Assembly (NCBI RefSeq): GCF_001441615.1
Contig: NZ_LAXJ01000003.1
Location: 124,001-188,000, forward strand
Direction: 5' to 3'
DNA: 64,000 nucleotides
Origin: Roseovarius atlanticus
GTDB lineage: Bacteria; Pseudomonadota; Alphaproteobacteria; Rhodobacterales; Rhodobacteraceae
Below the pieces are notes generated by a model that made no database searches, was not told the origin of the DNA, and worked only from the letters and a program-made list of their open reading frames with translations. Every line of letters begins with the position of its first letter. Within the stretch, counting starts at the first letter, position 1. This document shows positions 26,261-34,738 of this stretch, one piece after another. The position numbers were made by a program, and so were the translations under genes.

Positions 26261-28045
26261 ATGAGCGATACCCCATCGAAGAAACGTCAGCCGCTATACA
26301 GCGAGGCGGACAAGCGGAACATGCGGTGGTTCTGGCAGGGGTACCTGCGGAAGCATTCCGGCAAGCTGGTGCTGGTGCTGGTTCTGATCCTGGTGCAGGG
26401 GCTGGTCTATCAGCAGTTCCTGGCGATGACCGAGGATGGCTTGCGGGTGATCTTCGAGTCTGGCGCGATGCGGGACCTGATCGAGGTCTGTGTCGTCGTG
26501 TTCCTGCTGTTCGCGGTGCGCGGCGTCGTGTCTTTCCTGGCGCCGATGATTACGGTGAAGATCTCGAACCAGGCGATCTATGAGATGCGGCGGGACCTGA
26601 TCGGCCACCTGATGTCGCTGGACCTTGCCTATTTCGAACGCACCAAGTCGGGCGAGATCCTGCAGAAACTGGTGACGCAGACGCAGCAGATCGGGGTTTT
26701 CGTGGGCCTGGGCGTGGCCGGGGCCCTGCGCGACGCCGTGACGGTGGTTGTGGTGTCGGGCTACCTGATCTGGAAGAACCCGATCCTGTTCGTGTCGGCC
26801 ATCGTGGTGCTGCCGTTCATCATCATGGTGATGAATTTCGTCTCGGACCGGGTGAAACAGGCCCAGGGCGAGGCCGAAGAGGCGCTGGGCGGCTACATGA
26901 ACGGGATCGAGGAGACGGTGAACGGGATGCGCACCGTCAAGATCGCCCGGCAGGAAGAGGTCGAGAAGGACCGGCTGATGCGAGGCACCGATGCGATCCG
27001 GCGGCTGATGAACCGGGTGCAGGTGACGCAGGCGCTGATATTGCCGTCGATCGACCTCAGCTCGGCCTTTGTCTATGTGCTGGTGATCGGGGGTGGCGGC
27101 TACATGGTGCTGTCGCCGGACTATGACGTTGACGGTGCCGGTATTATCACCTTCCTTTTGGGGATGGTGATGGTGTTCGACCCGGCGCGCCTGCTGGCGC
27201 AGTTCTTTGGCGGGTTGCAATCGAACCTGGTGCTGCTGGACCGGGTGCGGAACCTTTACGATCAGGAGTCGAGCATCCGGGACGCCGAGGGCGCGAAGAC
27301 CGCGTTCGACACCGGGGGCGATATCGTTCTGAAAAATGTGAGTTTTTCCTACTCCCCTGATCATCCGCTTTTCGAGGGGCTGAACATGGCGTTCGAAGGC
27401 GGCAAGGTGTCGGCCATCGTCGGCTCCACCGGGTCGGGCAAGACGACGATCCTGTCGCTGTTGTCACGGCTCTACGATGTGAAGGGCGGGGATATCACCT
27501 TTGGCGGTACGCCGATCCGGGACTTGCAGGTGGCGGCCTTGCGGGGGGCGTTTTCGGTGGTGGCGCAGGATATCGTGATCTTCAACGCGTCGATCTGGGA
27601 CAATATCCGGTATGTGAACCCCGAGGCGAGCGACGCGCAGGTCTGGCAGGCGGCCGAAGATGCGGAGATCGCCGACCTGATCCGGGCGCGGGGCGAGACG
27701 CCGGTGGGCCCCAAAGGCGCGCAGTTGTCCGGCGGGCAGAAGCAGCGGATCGCCATTGCGCGGGCCTTCCTGCGGGATGCGCCGATATTGCTGCTGGACG
27801 AGGCGACCTCGGCTCTGGACCAGGCGACGGAAGAGCGAATCAAGTCGGCGCTGGCGCGACTGACCAAGGGCAAGACGACGATCGTCGTGGCGCACCGGCT
27901 GAGTTCGATCGCGGATGCGGACCGGATTTTCGTGCTGGAATCGGGGCAACTGGTGGAGCAGGGCCAGCACGCGGAACTGCTGGCCGAGAACGGGCTATAT
28001 GCGCGGCTCTACCAGGCGCAGAAAAAAGGCTACGACGGCAGGTAG
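26261..28045 (+). CDS. ABC exporter, fused permease and ATPase (MsbA/MDR-like)
   Basis: The 594-residue inner-membrane half-transporter has a six-helix ABC_membrane domain (about 30-320) followed by the ATPase. Walker A is GSTGSGKTT, the signature LSGGQKQRIAIARA, Walker B PILLLDEATSALD and the H-loop VVAHRLSSIAD. Homodimers of this class export lipids, drugs or peptides. The domain order and the SGEILQKLVTQTQQIG loop fit the MsbA/MDR group, but the cargo is unknown. The start may be ATG 26261 or a GTG 27 bases upstream; neither has a strong ribosome-binding site. It is a single gene facing repeat-rich DNA on both sides. Confidence 0.9.
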   Translation: MSDTPSKKRQPLYSEADKRNMRWFWQGYLRKHSGKLVLVLVLILVQGLVYQQFLAMTEDGLRVIFESGAMRDLIEVCVVVFLLFAVRGVVSFLAPMITVKISNQAIYEMRRDLIGHLMSLDLAYFERTKSGEILQKLVTQTQQIGVFVGLGVAGALRDAVTVVVVSGYLIWKNPILFVSAIVVLPFIIMVMNFVSDRVKQAQGEAEEALGGYMNGIEETVNGMRTVKIARQEEVEKDRLMRGTDAIRRLMNRVQVTQALILPSIDLSSAFVYVLVIGGGGYMVLSPDYDVDGAGIITFLLGMVMVFDPARLLAQFFGGLQSNLVLLDRVRNLYDQESSIRDAEGAKTAFDTGGDIVLKNVSFSYSPDHPLFEGLNMAFEGGKVSAIVGSTGSGKTTILSLLSRLYDVKGGDITFGGTPIRDLQVAALRGAFSVVAQDIVIFNASIWDNIRYVNPEASDAQVWQAAEDAEIADLIRARGETPVGPKGAQLSGGQKQRIAIARAFLRDAPILLLDEATSALDQATEERIKSALARLTKGKTTIVVAHRLSSIADADRIFVLESGQLVEQGQHAELLAENGLYARLYQAQKKGYDGR

Positions 28046-28049
28046 GCGG

Positions 28050-28189
28050 TGCGGCTACGCCGCGCAGGTTCGTCTCGGCGTCGGCCTTTGGCCGCCGCCT
28101 CGAAGCGGTGGCTGTCGTGACGCCACGGTTCCGGTCGTGGGGTGCGGGGGCAGGCGCCTCCGGCGGGAGTATTTGGGGAACAGTGAAAG
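28050..28189. repeat. Composite intergenic repeat, GGGATATTT family, copy 3
   Basis: The space between convergent genes starts with GCGGCTACGCCGCGCAGGTT (28051-28070), like the start of copy 1. It ends with CTCCGGCGGGAGTATTTGGGG followed by AACAGTGAAAG (block 28156-28189). Several hairpins can form in between. It may serve as a bidirectional transcript end. Confidence 0.5.
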
Positions 28190-28196
28190 CGCGTGT

Positions 28197-30305
28197 TCAG
28201 AGAAAGCTGGCGAACGGGATATATGTGACCGGGTCGCCGGGGCTGATCGTGACGGCGTGGTCGGGAAGTTCGACCAGCCCGTCGGCCCAGCTGAGTCCAC
28301 TAATGCGGCCCGAGCCTTCGGACTTGAACGCCTCGGCTTGTCCGTCGGTGACGCGGGCGCGCAGGTATTCGCGGCGGCCGGGTTTTTTGGATTTCGAGAA
28401 GGCGGCGGGCAAGGTGAACGCTTGCGGGCGGTGCCAGCCCTGGCCGGACAGGAGACCCATGGCCGGACGGGCGAAGACAAGCGTGCAGACAAGTGCGGCG
28501 ACCGGGTTGCCGGGCAGGCCAAAGACCGGGGTGCCGTCCCAAAGCCCGAGTGCGAGGGGCCGGCCCGGTTTGACGGCGATGCGCCATTGGGACATGGCGC
28601 CGGCCTCGTTCAGAAGCGCCGAGACGTGGTCTTCGTCGCCTGCCGAGGCGCCGCCGGAGGTCAGGATGACGTCGGCCTTTTGCGCGCCCGTGTCGAGCGT
28701 GGTGCGAAGGGTGTCACGGTCGTCGGGGACGCGGCCCAGGTCGACGGGGGTGAAGCCGAAACGGTCGATCAGGCCGAGCAGCATGGGGCGGTTGGCGTCA
28801 AAGATCTGGCCCGGGGCGGCGGTGGCGCCCGGTTCGACCAGTTCGTCGCCGGTGGAGAGGACCGCAACGCGCAGCGGGGCATGGACCGGTATGTCGGTGT
28901 TGCCCGTGGCGGACAGGAGCGCGAGGTCGGCGGGGGTCAGCTTGCGGCTCTTGTGTAGGATGGTGTCGCCTGCCTGGACGTCTTCGCCGGCCTTGCGGGT
29001 GTTGGCGCCGGGTTTGATGCCGGGGCGAAAGGCGATGGCGCTGTCGCCGGCAGTGACGTCCTCTTGCAGGATCACGGTGTCGACGCCTTGCGGCAGGTCG
29101 GCGCCGGTGAGGATGCGGAGGGCGTGGCCCGGGGGCACCGTGCCCTCGAAGGGTTTGCCGGCGGCGGCGCGCCCGGGTGTGAGCGGCAGGGTCTGGCCGC
29201 CGCCCGTCAGACTGGCATGGGCGAAGCCATAGCCGTCGACGGCGGTGTTGGCATGGGGCGGGTTGGCGCGCCTGGCGGTGACATCGGCGGCAAGCACGCG
29301 GTTCAGCGCCTTTGTGAAAGGCAGGGTCTCGGTGCCCACGACCGGGTGCAAACGGTCCTGCAACATGGCGAGCGCGTCATCCACCGGCGTCCAGTCCACG
29401 CCGGCAGGCAGCGCGAAGCAATCGTCGCGCAGGGGCGGGGGGCGCAGGGTGTCGTCGGCGGCGGCCATCAGTGTGTCCTCGTGTCCCAGCCCCATGATCC
29501 AACCTTCGACCGGGGCGGTGACGTCCAGCATGGCGGCCAGATCGCCCGGGTGCAAGCGGGCGACGGCGCGGGCCAGCAGGCGGACCTGGTGGGCGTCGCG
29601 GATGCCGCCCCGCGTCTCGGCCTGCTTGACGATGGGGTTGATGAGGCCCGGCCAGATCTCGACGAGGGCGACGGGTTTGTCGAGCGGCTCGAACGGCCAT
29701 GTGGCGATCAGGCCTGGGAACCGCTGGCGCAGGCGGTGCAGGACGGGCAGGCCGGTGAGGACCTGGCTGCCGACCGCGCCGGCACCCGAGAGCTGCCAGC
29801 AGGTGAAGCTGCCCTTGGCCTGCTGTTCGACGGTACGGCGGTCGGGGAAGGGGTTTTGATAACCCTGCTTGGTGCGCGGCAGGCCGGGGACGTCGTGATT
29901 GGGGCGGCCATTGCCCCAGAAGGGGCCGGTGCCATTGCCGAGGATGCGGTTGATCTGGCCTGCGATGTCGAAGCGGTTGTTGGCCTTGGGGGTGTCGGCG
30001 ACGTGGTCGGACAGCCAATTCCAGACCGCGAACGGATCGTCGGTGCCGGTGAGGGCGCGCGCAAAGCCTGACGGGTAGGCGAAGGGGAAGTCGAGGCCGA
30101 TGAAAAGGCGACGGTTGCCGGCGGTCTCAGACTCGATGAGATCGGCAAGGATGGCTTCGGCTTCGATACGGTTACGTATGTAGCGCGGCTCGGTATCCGT
30201 CCCGTCGCGGGTGAGGCCAAGCCAGATCGCGTCTTTGCGGGGGCGCGCGCCGGTGTCGTTGCCGCCGGACCAGTCGACAATGGCGACCGTGTCGAAAGGC
30301 TTCAC
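28197..30305 (-). CDS. Fusion: unknown N-terminal domain plus MoeA-type molybdopterin molybdotransferase
   Basis: The 702-residue protein has two parts. Residues about 300-702 are MoeA, which inserts molybdenum into molybdopterin: TSGGASAGDEDHV and STGDELVEPG are family motifs, and PGRPLALGLWDGTPVFGLPGNPVAALV is the conserved core. Residues 1-290 are a different domain opening VAIVDWSGGND and containing RLFIGLDFPFAYPSGFA, GLPRTKQGYQNPFPDRR and VEIWPGL; the early Asp-rich strand and overall pattern recall RNase H-fold DUF429-like proteins, but function is unknown. It ends a MoCo operon and overlaps mobB by 4 bases. The domain pairing is the odd feature. Confidence 0.85.
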   Translation of the reverse strand: MKPFDTVAIVDWSGGNDTGARPRKDAIWLGLTRDGTDTEPRYIRNRIEAEAILADLIESETAGNRRLFIGLDFPFAYPSGFARALTGTDDPFAVWNWLSDHVADTPKANNRFDIAGQINRILGNGTGPFWGNGRPNHDVPGLPRTKQGYQNPFPDRRTVEQQAKGSFTCWQLSGAGAVGSQVLTGLPVLHRLRQRFPGLIATWPFEPLDKPVALVEIWPGLINPIVKQAETRGGIRDAHQVRLLARAVARLHPGDLAAMLDVTAPVEGWIMGLGHEDTLMAAADDTLRPPPLRDDCFALPAGVDWTPVDDALAMLQDRLHPVVGTETLPFTKALNRVLAADVTARRANPPHANTAVDGYGFAHASLTGGGQTLPLTPGRAAAGKPFEGTVPPGHALRILTGADLPQGVDTVILQEDVTAGDSAIAFRPGIKPGANTRKAGEDVQAGDTILHKSRKLTPADLALLSATGNTDIPVHAPLRVAVLSTGDELVEPGATAAPGQIFDANRPMLLGLIDRFGFTPVDLGRVPDDRDTLRTTLDTGAQKADVILTSGGASAGDEDHVSALLNEAGAMSQWRIAVKPGRPLALGLWDGTPVFGLPGNPVAALVCTLVFARPAMGLLSGQGWHRPQAFTLPAAFSKSKKPGRREYLRARVTDGQAEAFKSEGSGRISGLSWADGLVELPDHAVTISPGDPVTYIPFASFL

Positions 30306-30793
30306 AGGTCCGTCTCGGAGAGGATGAAATCGGCGATGGCCTTGGTGTCGTCAAGGTCGAAGACCGGGCGGTCGAGGTCAAGGTGCGTGTCGCTGGCCAC
30401 CGCGCGGACCGTGGGGTCATTGGGCGCAATCAGCGGGTTACCGGTGACCGAGCGATGCGCCTCGACCTTGGGATGGGCGTCACGCTTGTAACCTTCGATC
30501 AAGACGAGGTCGACGGGCGCGAGCTTGGACAGGAGGGTGTCGAGTGTGGGCTCATCCTCGTCGCGGAGCTCGTGCATCAGGGCAAAGCGGTTGCGGGAGG
30601 CCAGCAGCACCTCGGTCGCGCCGGCGACGCGGTGGCGATGGCTGTCCTTGCCCGGATGATCGACGTCGAAGGAGTGGTGCGCGTGCTTGACGGTGGAGAC
30701 GGTGACGCCGCGCCCGGTGATCTCGGTCACCAGGCGTTCCATGAGGCCGGTCTTGCCTGCGTTTTTCCACCCTACGACGCCGTATAGTTTCAT
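30302..30793 (-). CDS. mobB: Molybdopterin-guanine dinucleotide biosynthesis protein B
   Basis: The 163-residue GTP-binding P-loop protein has GWKNAGKTGLMERL (8-21) as its Walker A region, TVKHAHHSFDVDHPGKDSHRHRVAGA and the acidic LVLIEGYKRDAHPKVE segment, all typical of MobB. It assists MobA in adding GMP to molybdopterin. It overlaps mobA upstream and the moeA fusion downstream by four bases each, so the three are translated as a coupled unit. Confidence 0.95.
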   Translation of the reverse strand: MKLYGVVGWKNAGKTGLMERLVTEITGRGVTVSTVKHAHHSFDVDHPGKDSHRHRVAGATEVLLASRNRFALMHELRDEDEPTLDTLLSKLAPVDLVLIEGYKRDAHPKVEAHRSVTGNPLIAPNDPTVRAVASDTHLDLDRPVFDLDDTKAIADFILSETDL

Positions 30794-31434
30794 TTGCGGT
30801 CTTTCATCAGTTCCTGCGCCTGCGCCAGATCGTCGGGCGTGTTCACGTTGAAGAACGGATCGCCGGGGATGTCAAACAGCGCCTCGCGGCCGCCGTGCTT
30901 TTCGGTCCAGATCACCACCTTGCGCAGCCCGTCCTGCAAGGCCGCGCGCAGGTCGTCGCGCAGGGCCACGGGCCAGAGGCCGAAAGTAGGATGACGGATG
31001 AGACCGGAGCGGGACATGGACTTTGTTTTCTCGTCGTCGCCACGCGGGGTGGCGGCAAGAACGAGAGGGTGGGGCATGTCCTGTGCCGTGTCTGTCAGGT
31101 GGGCGACAAGGGTTTCGGGAAAGAAGGGCGTGTCGGCGGCGACTGTCACGATGGTGTCGGCACCTTCGGTCGCAGCCCAGTCGAGCCCGGCCAGAACGCC
31201 GACGAGAGGCCCGGGGAAATCGGGCATGGGGTCGGGCAGGACGGGCAGGCCGAGATGCGCGAAGCGGGCGGGATGGCCATTGGCGTTGAGGGCCAGCCCC
31301 GAGACCTGCGGGCCAAGGCGGGCGATGACCTGATCGAGGATCGTGCCCTCGCCCAAGGGCAACAGCCCCTTGTCGCCGCCGCCCATGCGCGTGGCGAGGC
31401 CGCCCGCGAGGATCACGCCGAGAGGCCTGGTCAT
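30790..31434 (-). CDS. mobA: Molybdenum cofactor guanylyltransferase
   Basis: The 214-residue cytoplasmic nucleotidyltransferase starts MTRPLGVILAGGLATRMGGGDKGLLPLG, the MobA GTP-binding motif, and has LPDPMPDFPGPLVGVLAGLDWA and VAADTPFFPETLV with the metal-binding Asp. It converts Mo-molybdopterin to MGD. The frame stays open upstream in the neighbouring gene, but the start is set by this motif and by the ATGA overlap with the YcxB-like gene. MGD is used by the DMSO-reductase/formate-dehydrogenase class, consistent with fdhD in the same operon. Confidence 0.95.
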   Translation of the reverse strand: MTRPLGVILAGGLATRMGGGDKGLLPLGEGTILDQVIARLGPQVSGLALNANGHPARFAHLGLPVLPDPMPDFPGPLVGVLAGLDWAATEGADTIVTVAADTPFFPETLVAHLTDTAQDMPHPLVLAATPRGDDEKTKSMSRSGLIRHPTFGLWPVALRDDLRAALQDGLRKVVIWTEKHGGREALFDIPGDPFFNVNTPDDLAQAQELMKDRK

Positions 31435-31976
31435 TGCGAGGCCTCGAACCAGCGTTTGATGTCGGCCCAAATGGCGTCGACCTGATCGTTGGGCGCAGCC
31501 TCTTGCGGGATGACGTAGATGAAGCCGCCGGCGTACATGAAGATGCCCTGGGGGCGGCGCGTGACCTTGTCCATCGCGGGCCAGTCCACGGACCAGTGCG
31601 CGGTGTCCGACGACATCGCGAATCCCTTGTCCGAGACGTCGTAACGCACCGGACCGTTGTAGAGCGGTGAGTCGAGCATCCGTCGATAGATGCCGCACGC
31701 GATGCTGCGCATGAAGCCGAACCAGATGAGCGTGGCCAGGGCGAAGGGCAGTAACGTCAAAAGCGTGGTTCCGATCGTGCCCTGGACATCCAGCCATGCG
31801 ATCAGCAGGAAACCGATGGCGACGCAGCCGGCGATGACGAATACCATGAGACCGGCGATGAAGGCCTGCATCGGCAGGTAGGCGCGGTGCAGCGCGTTCA
31901 TCATGGGTTGCCGGTGGGAGGCCGTGATGAAGAGGTCGACGCTGAGGGGCGCGTCGCTTTGAAACCGGTAGCTCAT
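31431..31976 (-). CDS. YcxB-like membrane protein
   Basis: The 181-residue protein has two adjacent transmembrane helices (about 38-62 and 68-88) after a short N-terminal beta segment. The C-terminal domain, beginning GPVRYDVSDKGFAMSSDTAHWSVDWPAMDKV and ending with a predicted helix, resembles the YcxB-like family. The function is unknown; a regulatory or scaffolding role at the inner membrane is possible. It overlaps fdhD and mobA by four bases on either side, so it is a true member of the MoCo operon, although it is not a known cofactor gene. Confidence 0.65.
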   Translation of the reverse strand: MSYRFQSDAPLSVDLFITASHRQPMMNALHRAYLPMQAFIAGLMVFVIAGCVAIGFLLIAWLDVQGTIGTTLLTLLPFALATLIWFGFMRSIACGIYRRMLDSPLYNGPVRYDVSDKGFAMSSDTAHWSVDWPAMDKVTRRPQGIFMYAGGFIYVIPQEAAPNDQVDAIWADIKRWFEASQ

Positions 31977-32887
31977 GCGTCGGCGCTTTTGCGGCGGTGT
32001 TTCTTGTCCTCTTCGGGGATCGAGGACGGGTCGGCGTCGCGCACCAGGCGTTCCTCGCCCGCAAGACAGACAAAGCGGCGGCCGCGCATACGGCCGATGA
32101 GGGTAAGGCCGACCTCGCGGGCGATCTCGACCCCCCAGGCGGTGAAGCCTGAACGGGAGGCGAGGGCGGGAATGCCCATGAGGGCGGTCTTGATGACCAT
32201 TTCCGAGGTCAGCCGCCCGGTGGTGTAGAGCAGCTTGTCGTCGGGCGAGATGCCTTCGGAGAGCATCCAGCCGGCGATCTTGTCGACGGCGTTGTGGCGG
32301 CCGACATCCTCCATGTAGACCAGCGGGCGGTCGCCCTGGCAGAGGACGGTGCCGTGGATCGCGCCGGCCTCGAGATAGAGGGACGGCGTGCGGTTGATCG
32401 TGGCCGACAGAGCGTAGAGATCCGAGGTTTTGACCCGCAGGTCTGGCAGGGTCGTGTCCTCGAGCCCCTCCATCATGTCGCCGAAGACGGTGCCGACGGC
32501 ACAGCCCGAAGTGCGGGTCTTTTTCTTCAGCTTTTCCTCGTAGGTCGTCTCGCCATCGGTGCGGACCACGACGGTTTCGAGATCCTCGTCGTAATCGACG
32601 CCCTTCACGGTCTCACCGTCCTTGAGCATCCCCTGGTTTCTCAGGAAACCGAGGGCGAGGTAGTCGGGATAATCGCCGATGGTCATGGCGGTGACGATTT
32701 CCTGCCCGTTGAGAAAGATCGTCAGGGGGCGCTCTTCGACCACGGAGATATTTGCTGGATTGCCGTCATGGTCCACGCCGTCCACGGCCCGCGTCAGGCG
32801 CGGCGCCTTGGGGTCAGGGGCGATGATGTACGCGTTCAGATTGTCGGTCTTCGCCAATTGCGATCCCTCTAATTGCAGGATAGGCAT
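31973..32887 (-). CDS. fdhD: Formate dehydrogenase accessory sulfurtransferase FdhD
   Basis: The 304-residue protein transfers sulphur to the molybdenum cofactor of formate dehydrogenases. Family motifs are VEERPLTIFLNGQEIVTAMTIGDYPDYLALGFL, YMEDVGRHNAVDKIAGWM and LLYTTGRLTSEMVIKTALMGIPALASRS. The sulphur-carrying loop reads RTSGCAVGTVFG: Cys129 is kept, but the second cysteine found in CGxCG-type FdhD is absent. ATG 32887 is chosen; the frame is open further upstream without support. It is the first gene of the MoCo operon and diverges from azlC. No formate dehydrogenase structural gene lies in this window. Confidence 0.92.
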   Translation of the reverse strand: MPILQLEGSQLAKTDNLNAYIIAPDPKAPRLTRAVDGVDHDGNPANISVVEERPLTIFLNGQEIVTAMTIGDYPDYLALGFLRNQGMLKDGETVKGVDYDEDLETVVVRTDGETTYEEKLKKKTRTSGCAVGTVFGDMMEGLEDTTLPDLRVKTSDLYALSATINRTPSLYLEAGAIHGTVLCQGDRPLVYMEDVGRHNAVDKIAGWMLSEGISPDDKLLYTTGRLTSEMVIKTALMGIPALASRSGFTAWGVEIAREVGLTLIGRMRGRRFVCLAGEERLVRDADPSSIPEEDKKHRRKSADA

Positions 32888-32918
32888 CCTTCGGTAAGTG
32901 GTAACGTAAGATGTTCGG

Positions 32919-33632
32919 ATGACAACGGAAACCGACAAGTCGATTTTCTTCAAAGGGGTACGCGATGCGGCCCCCTTTATTTTGGTGGTGTCGCCCTTTG
33001 CCACGCTCTTTGGCGTGGTGGCGACCGAGGCCGGACTGAACGTGCTGGAGGCGCTGACTTTTTCCTTTGCGGTCATCGCGGGGGCGGCGCAGTTCACGGC
33101 GCTGGCGCTGATGGTGGACAATGCGCCGGTGATCCTGGTGCTGGCCTCGGCGCTGGCGGTGAACCTGCGGATGGCGATGTATTCCGCCGCGTTGACGCCC
33201 TATCTGGGGGGTGCGCCGCTGTGGCACCGGGCGCTGGCGGCGTATTTCATCGTCGATCAAAGCTATGCGTTGTCGCACATTCGGTTCGAGCAGAACCGGG
33301 ACTGGGCGTTGCGTCAGAAGCTGGTCTATTTCTGGGGGACGGTCGTGCCGGTCTGCCCGTTCTGGTACCTGTTCACGGTCGTTGGTGCCGTTCTGGGCAC
33401 GTCGATCCCCGAGTGGATGGCATTGGATTTCGCGGTGCCGATCACGTTCATCGCGCTGATCATGCCGATGTTGCGCACGCGGGCACATCTGGCGGCGGCG
33501 GTGGTCTCGGTGGTGGGGGCGCTGGTATTCGCCTTTCTGCCCTATAACCTGGGCCTGTTCGTGGCGGGGATTGCCGCGATGATGACGGGCGCCGAGGTCG
33601 AGCGGCGGACGCAGCCCGAGGGGGGCGTGTGA
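32919..33632 (+). CDS. azlC: AzlC family branched-chain amino acid exporter, large subunit
   Basis: The 237-residue inner-membrane protein has about seven helices and the AzlC core: GVRDAAPFILVVSPFATLFGVVATEAGL, SFAVIAGAAQFTALALM, ASALAVNLRMAMYSAALTPYL and YFIVDQSYALSHIRF. AzlC works with the small AzlD protein to export branched-chain amino acids or analogues. Its stop overlaps the start of azlD by four bases (GTGATGG). It is transcribed divergently from fdhD with a 31-bp gap, so the two promoters must overlap the genes' 5' ends. Confidence 0.9.
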   Translation: MTTETDKSIFFKGVRDAAPFILVVSPFATLFGVVATEAGLNVLEALTFSFAVIAGAAQFTALALMVDNAPVILVLASALAVNLRMAMYSAALTPYLGGAPLWHRALAAYFIVDQSYALSHIRFEQNRDWALRQKLVYFWGTVVPVCPFWYLFTVVGAVLGTSIPEWMALDFAVPITFIALIMPMLRTRAHLAAAVVSVVGALVFAFLPYNLGLFVAGIAAMMTGAEVERRTQPEGGV

Positions 33633-33955
33633 TGGACAGCGCAACCGTCTGGACCGTGATCATTCTGCTGGGATTGGGCAGTTATGCTCTGCGGTTTTTC
33701 TTTATCGGGATCGTCGGAGACAGGCCGCTGCCGCCGTGGCTGCTGCGGCACCTGCGCTACACGGCTGTCGCGATCCTGCCCGGGCTGGTGGCGCCGCTGG
33801 TGTTGTGGCCTGCGGCCACGGAGGGAGAGATGGATCCTGCGCGCCTGACAGCGGCGGCGGTCACGGTCGTCGTGGGGGGATGGACCCGCAACATCATCGC
33901 GGCCATCCTGTCGGGCGGTGCCGCGCTTTACCTGATGTTGTACCTGGTTGGATAA
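33629..33955 (+). CDS. azlD: AzlD family branched-chain amino acid exporter, small subunit
   Basis: The 108-residue protein has four hydrophobic segments and family motifs LGSYALRFFFIGIVGDRPLPPWLLRHLRYTAVAILPGLVAPLVL. It is the partner of AzlC. It overlaps azlC by four bases, so the two are translationally coupled. A strong hairpin 40 bp past its stop, shared with the convergent oxidase gene, should end the transcript. Confidence 0.9.
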   Translation: MMDSATVWTVIILLGLGSYALRFFFIGIVGDRPLPPWLLRHLRYTAVAILPGLVAPLVLWPAATEGEMDPARLTAAAVTVVVGGWTRNIIAAILSGGAALYLMLYLVG

Positions 33956-33989
33956 GGCGGCTCGCGCGCATCGAATGATGGACTTGGCC

Positions 33990-34023
33990 AAGAAAACACC
34001 CCGTCAGACCGCTGGCGGGGTGT
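33990..34023 (-). terminator. Terminator between azlD and the oxidase subunit IV gene
   Basis: ACACCCCG (33996-34003) pairs with CGGGGTGT (34016-34023). Read on the minus strand the hairpin is followed by TTTTCTT, a good rho-independent terminator for the oxidase subunit gene. The stem may also stop azlCD read-through. Confidence 0.85.
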
Positions 34024-34053
34024 CTATGTCTTCCGATTTCTTAAACGCGCGGC

Positions 34054-34191
34054 CTAGATGTTGATCATCGCCAGCAGAATAAGAAAGATGATGGAGCCGG
34101 CCGCGACATAGGTCGACACCTTGATGAAGCCCTCGAAGGTTTTCTCCTGAACCTTGATGTCCATTTCGCCGTGCTTGTGTTCGTTGGCCAT
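34054..34191 (-). CDS. aa3-type cytochrome c oxidase subunit IV
   Basis: This 45-residue protein begins MANEHKHGEMDIKVQEKTFEGF and has one C-terminal transmembrane helix (ending FLILLAMINI), the layout of the tiny subunit IV of alphaproteobacterial aa3 oxidases. It would sit in the inner membrane beside oxidase subunits I-III. In known structures this subunit is not needed for catalysis. It stands alone, away from other oxidase genes, as is usual in Rhodobacteraceae, and is followed by a strong terminator. Confidence 0.88.
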   Translation of the reverse strand: MANEHKHGEMDIKVQEKTFEGFIKVSTYVAAGSIIFLILLAMINI

Positions 34192-34275
34192 GATCCCGAT
34201 CCTCGTGTGCGGTTGTCACTGTTCGCGACTGGATAACGGATTTCAAAGCGGCTGTCACGGCCCGGAACGTCGCAG

Positions 34276-34731
34276 TCAGGCAGACGTTTCGAGGTCCTGC
34301 GCCAGGCGGAAGCCGATGCGCACCGGCTCGGATGTCTCGGGCGGTTTGGGCAGAGCGCGGAGCATCACGCCAAGCTGGCTGACATGCTGGATCAGCTGGG
34401 TCTTGGCGCCCGACGGATCGGAGCCGTAGAAGGTGACGATGTCGGGATCGAAATAGCCCATGCCCTCGATGCGCAGGGTGCCGGGGCCACCGCCGGCGAA
34501 GCCCATGGCGACCTCGTGCTCGTTGTCCAATGTCTTCTCGAAGTTCTGGATGTAGAGAATCAGTCGTTCGTAGGCCCACTGCGCGGCACTCTTTTTCGCC
34601 ACGGCCTGTTTGGTTGCCAGTTTCTCGGGCACCTCGGTGCAGCGCGTGTCGGGATCGGCGTGCACTTCGTGGCAGCGGGCGAAGACCGCCTGTTCGACAT
34701 GTTCGGCGGTGGTCTCGATCTTGTCGTCCAT
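34276..34731 (-). CDS. Conserved hypothetical protein (DUF6173-like)
   Basis: The 151-residue soluble protein has an N-terminal helical part rich in His/Cys (VEQAVFARCHEVHADPDTRC) and a C-terminal domain with ERLILYIQNFEKTLDNEHEVAMGFAG and LRIEGMGYFDPDIVTFYG, which matches what I recall of the DUF6173 family. No catalytic role is known. ATG 34731 is chosen over an upstream in-frame codon because the longer leader overlaps the MBL gene's 3' end. It is 7 bp downstream of that gene on the same strand, so it belongs to the acyl-CoA dehydrogenase/MBL operon. Confidence 0.65.
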   Translation of the reverse strand: MDDKIETTAEHVEQAVFARCHEVHADPDTRCTEVPEKLATKQAVAKKSAAQWAYERLILYIQNFEKTLDNEHEVAMGFAGGGPGTLRIEGMGYFDPDIVTFYGSDPSGAKTQLIQHVSQLGVMLRALPKPPETSEPVRIGFRLAQDLETSA

Positions 34732-34738
34732 TGCGGGT

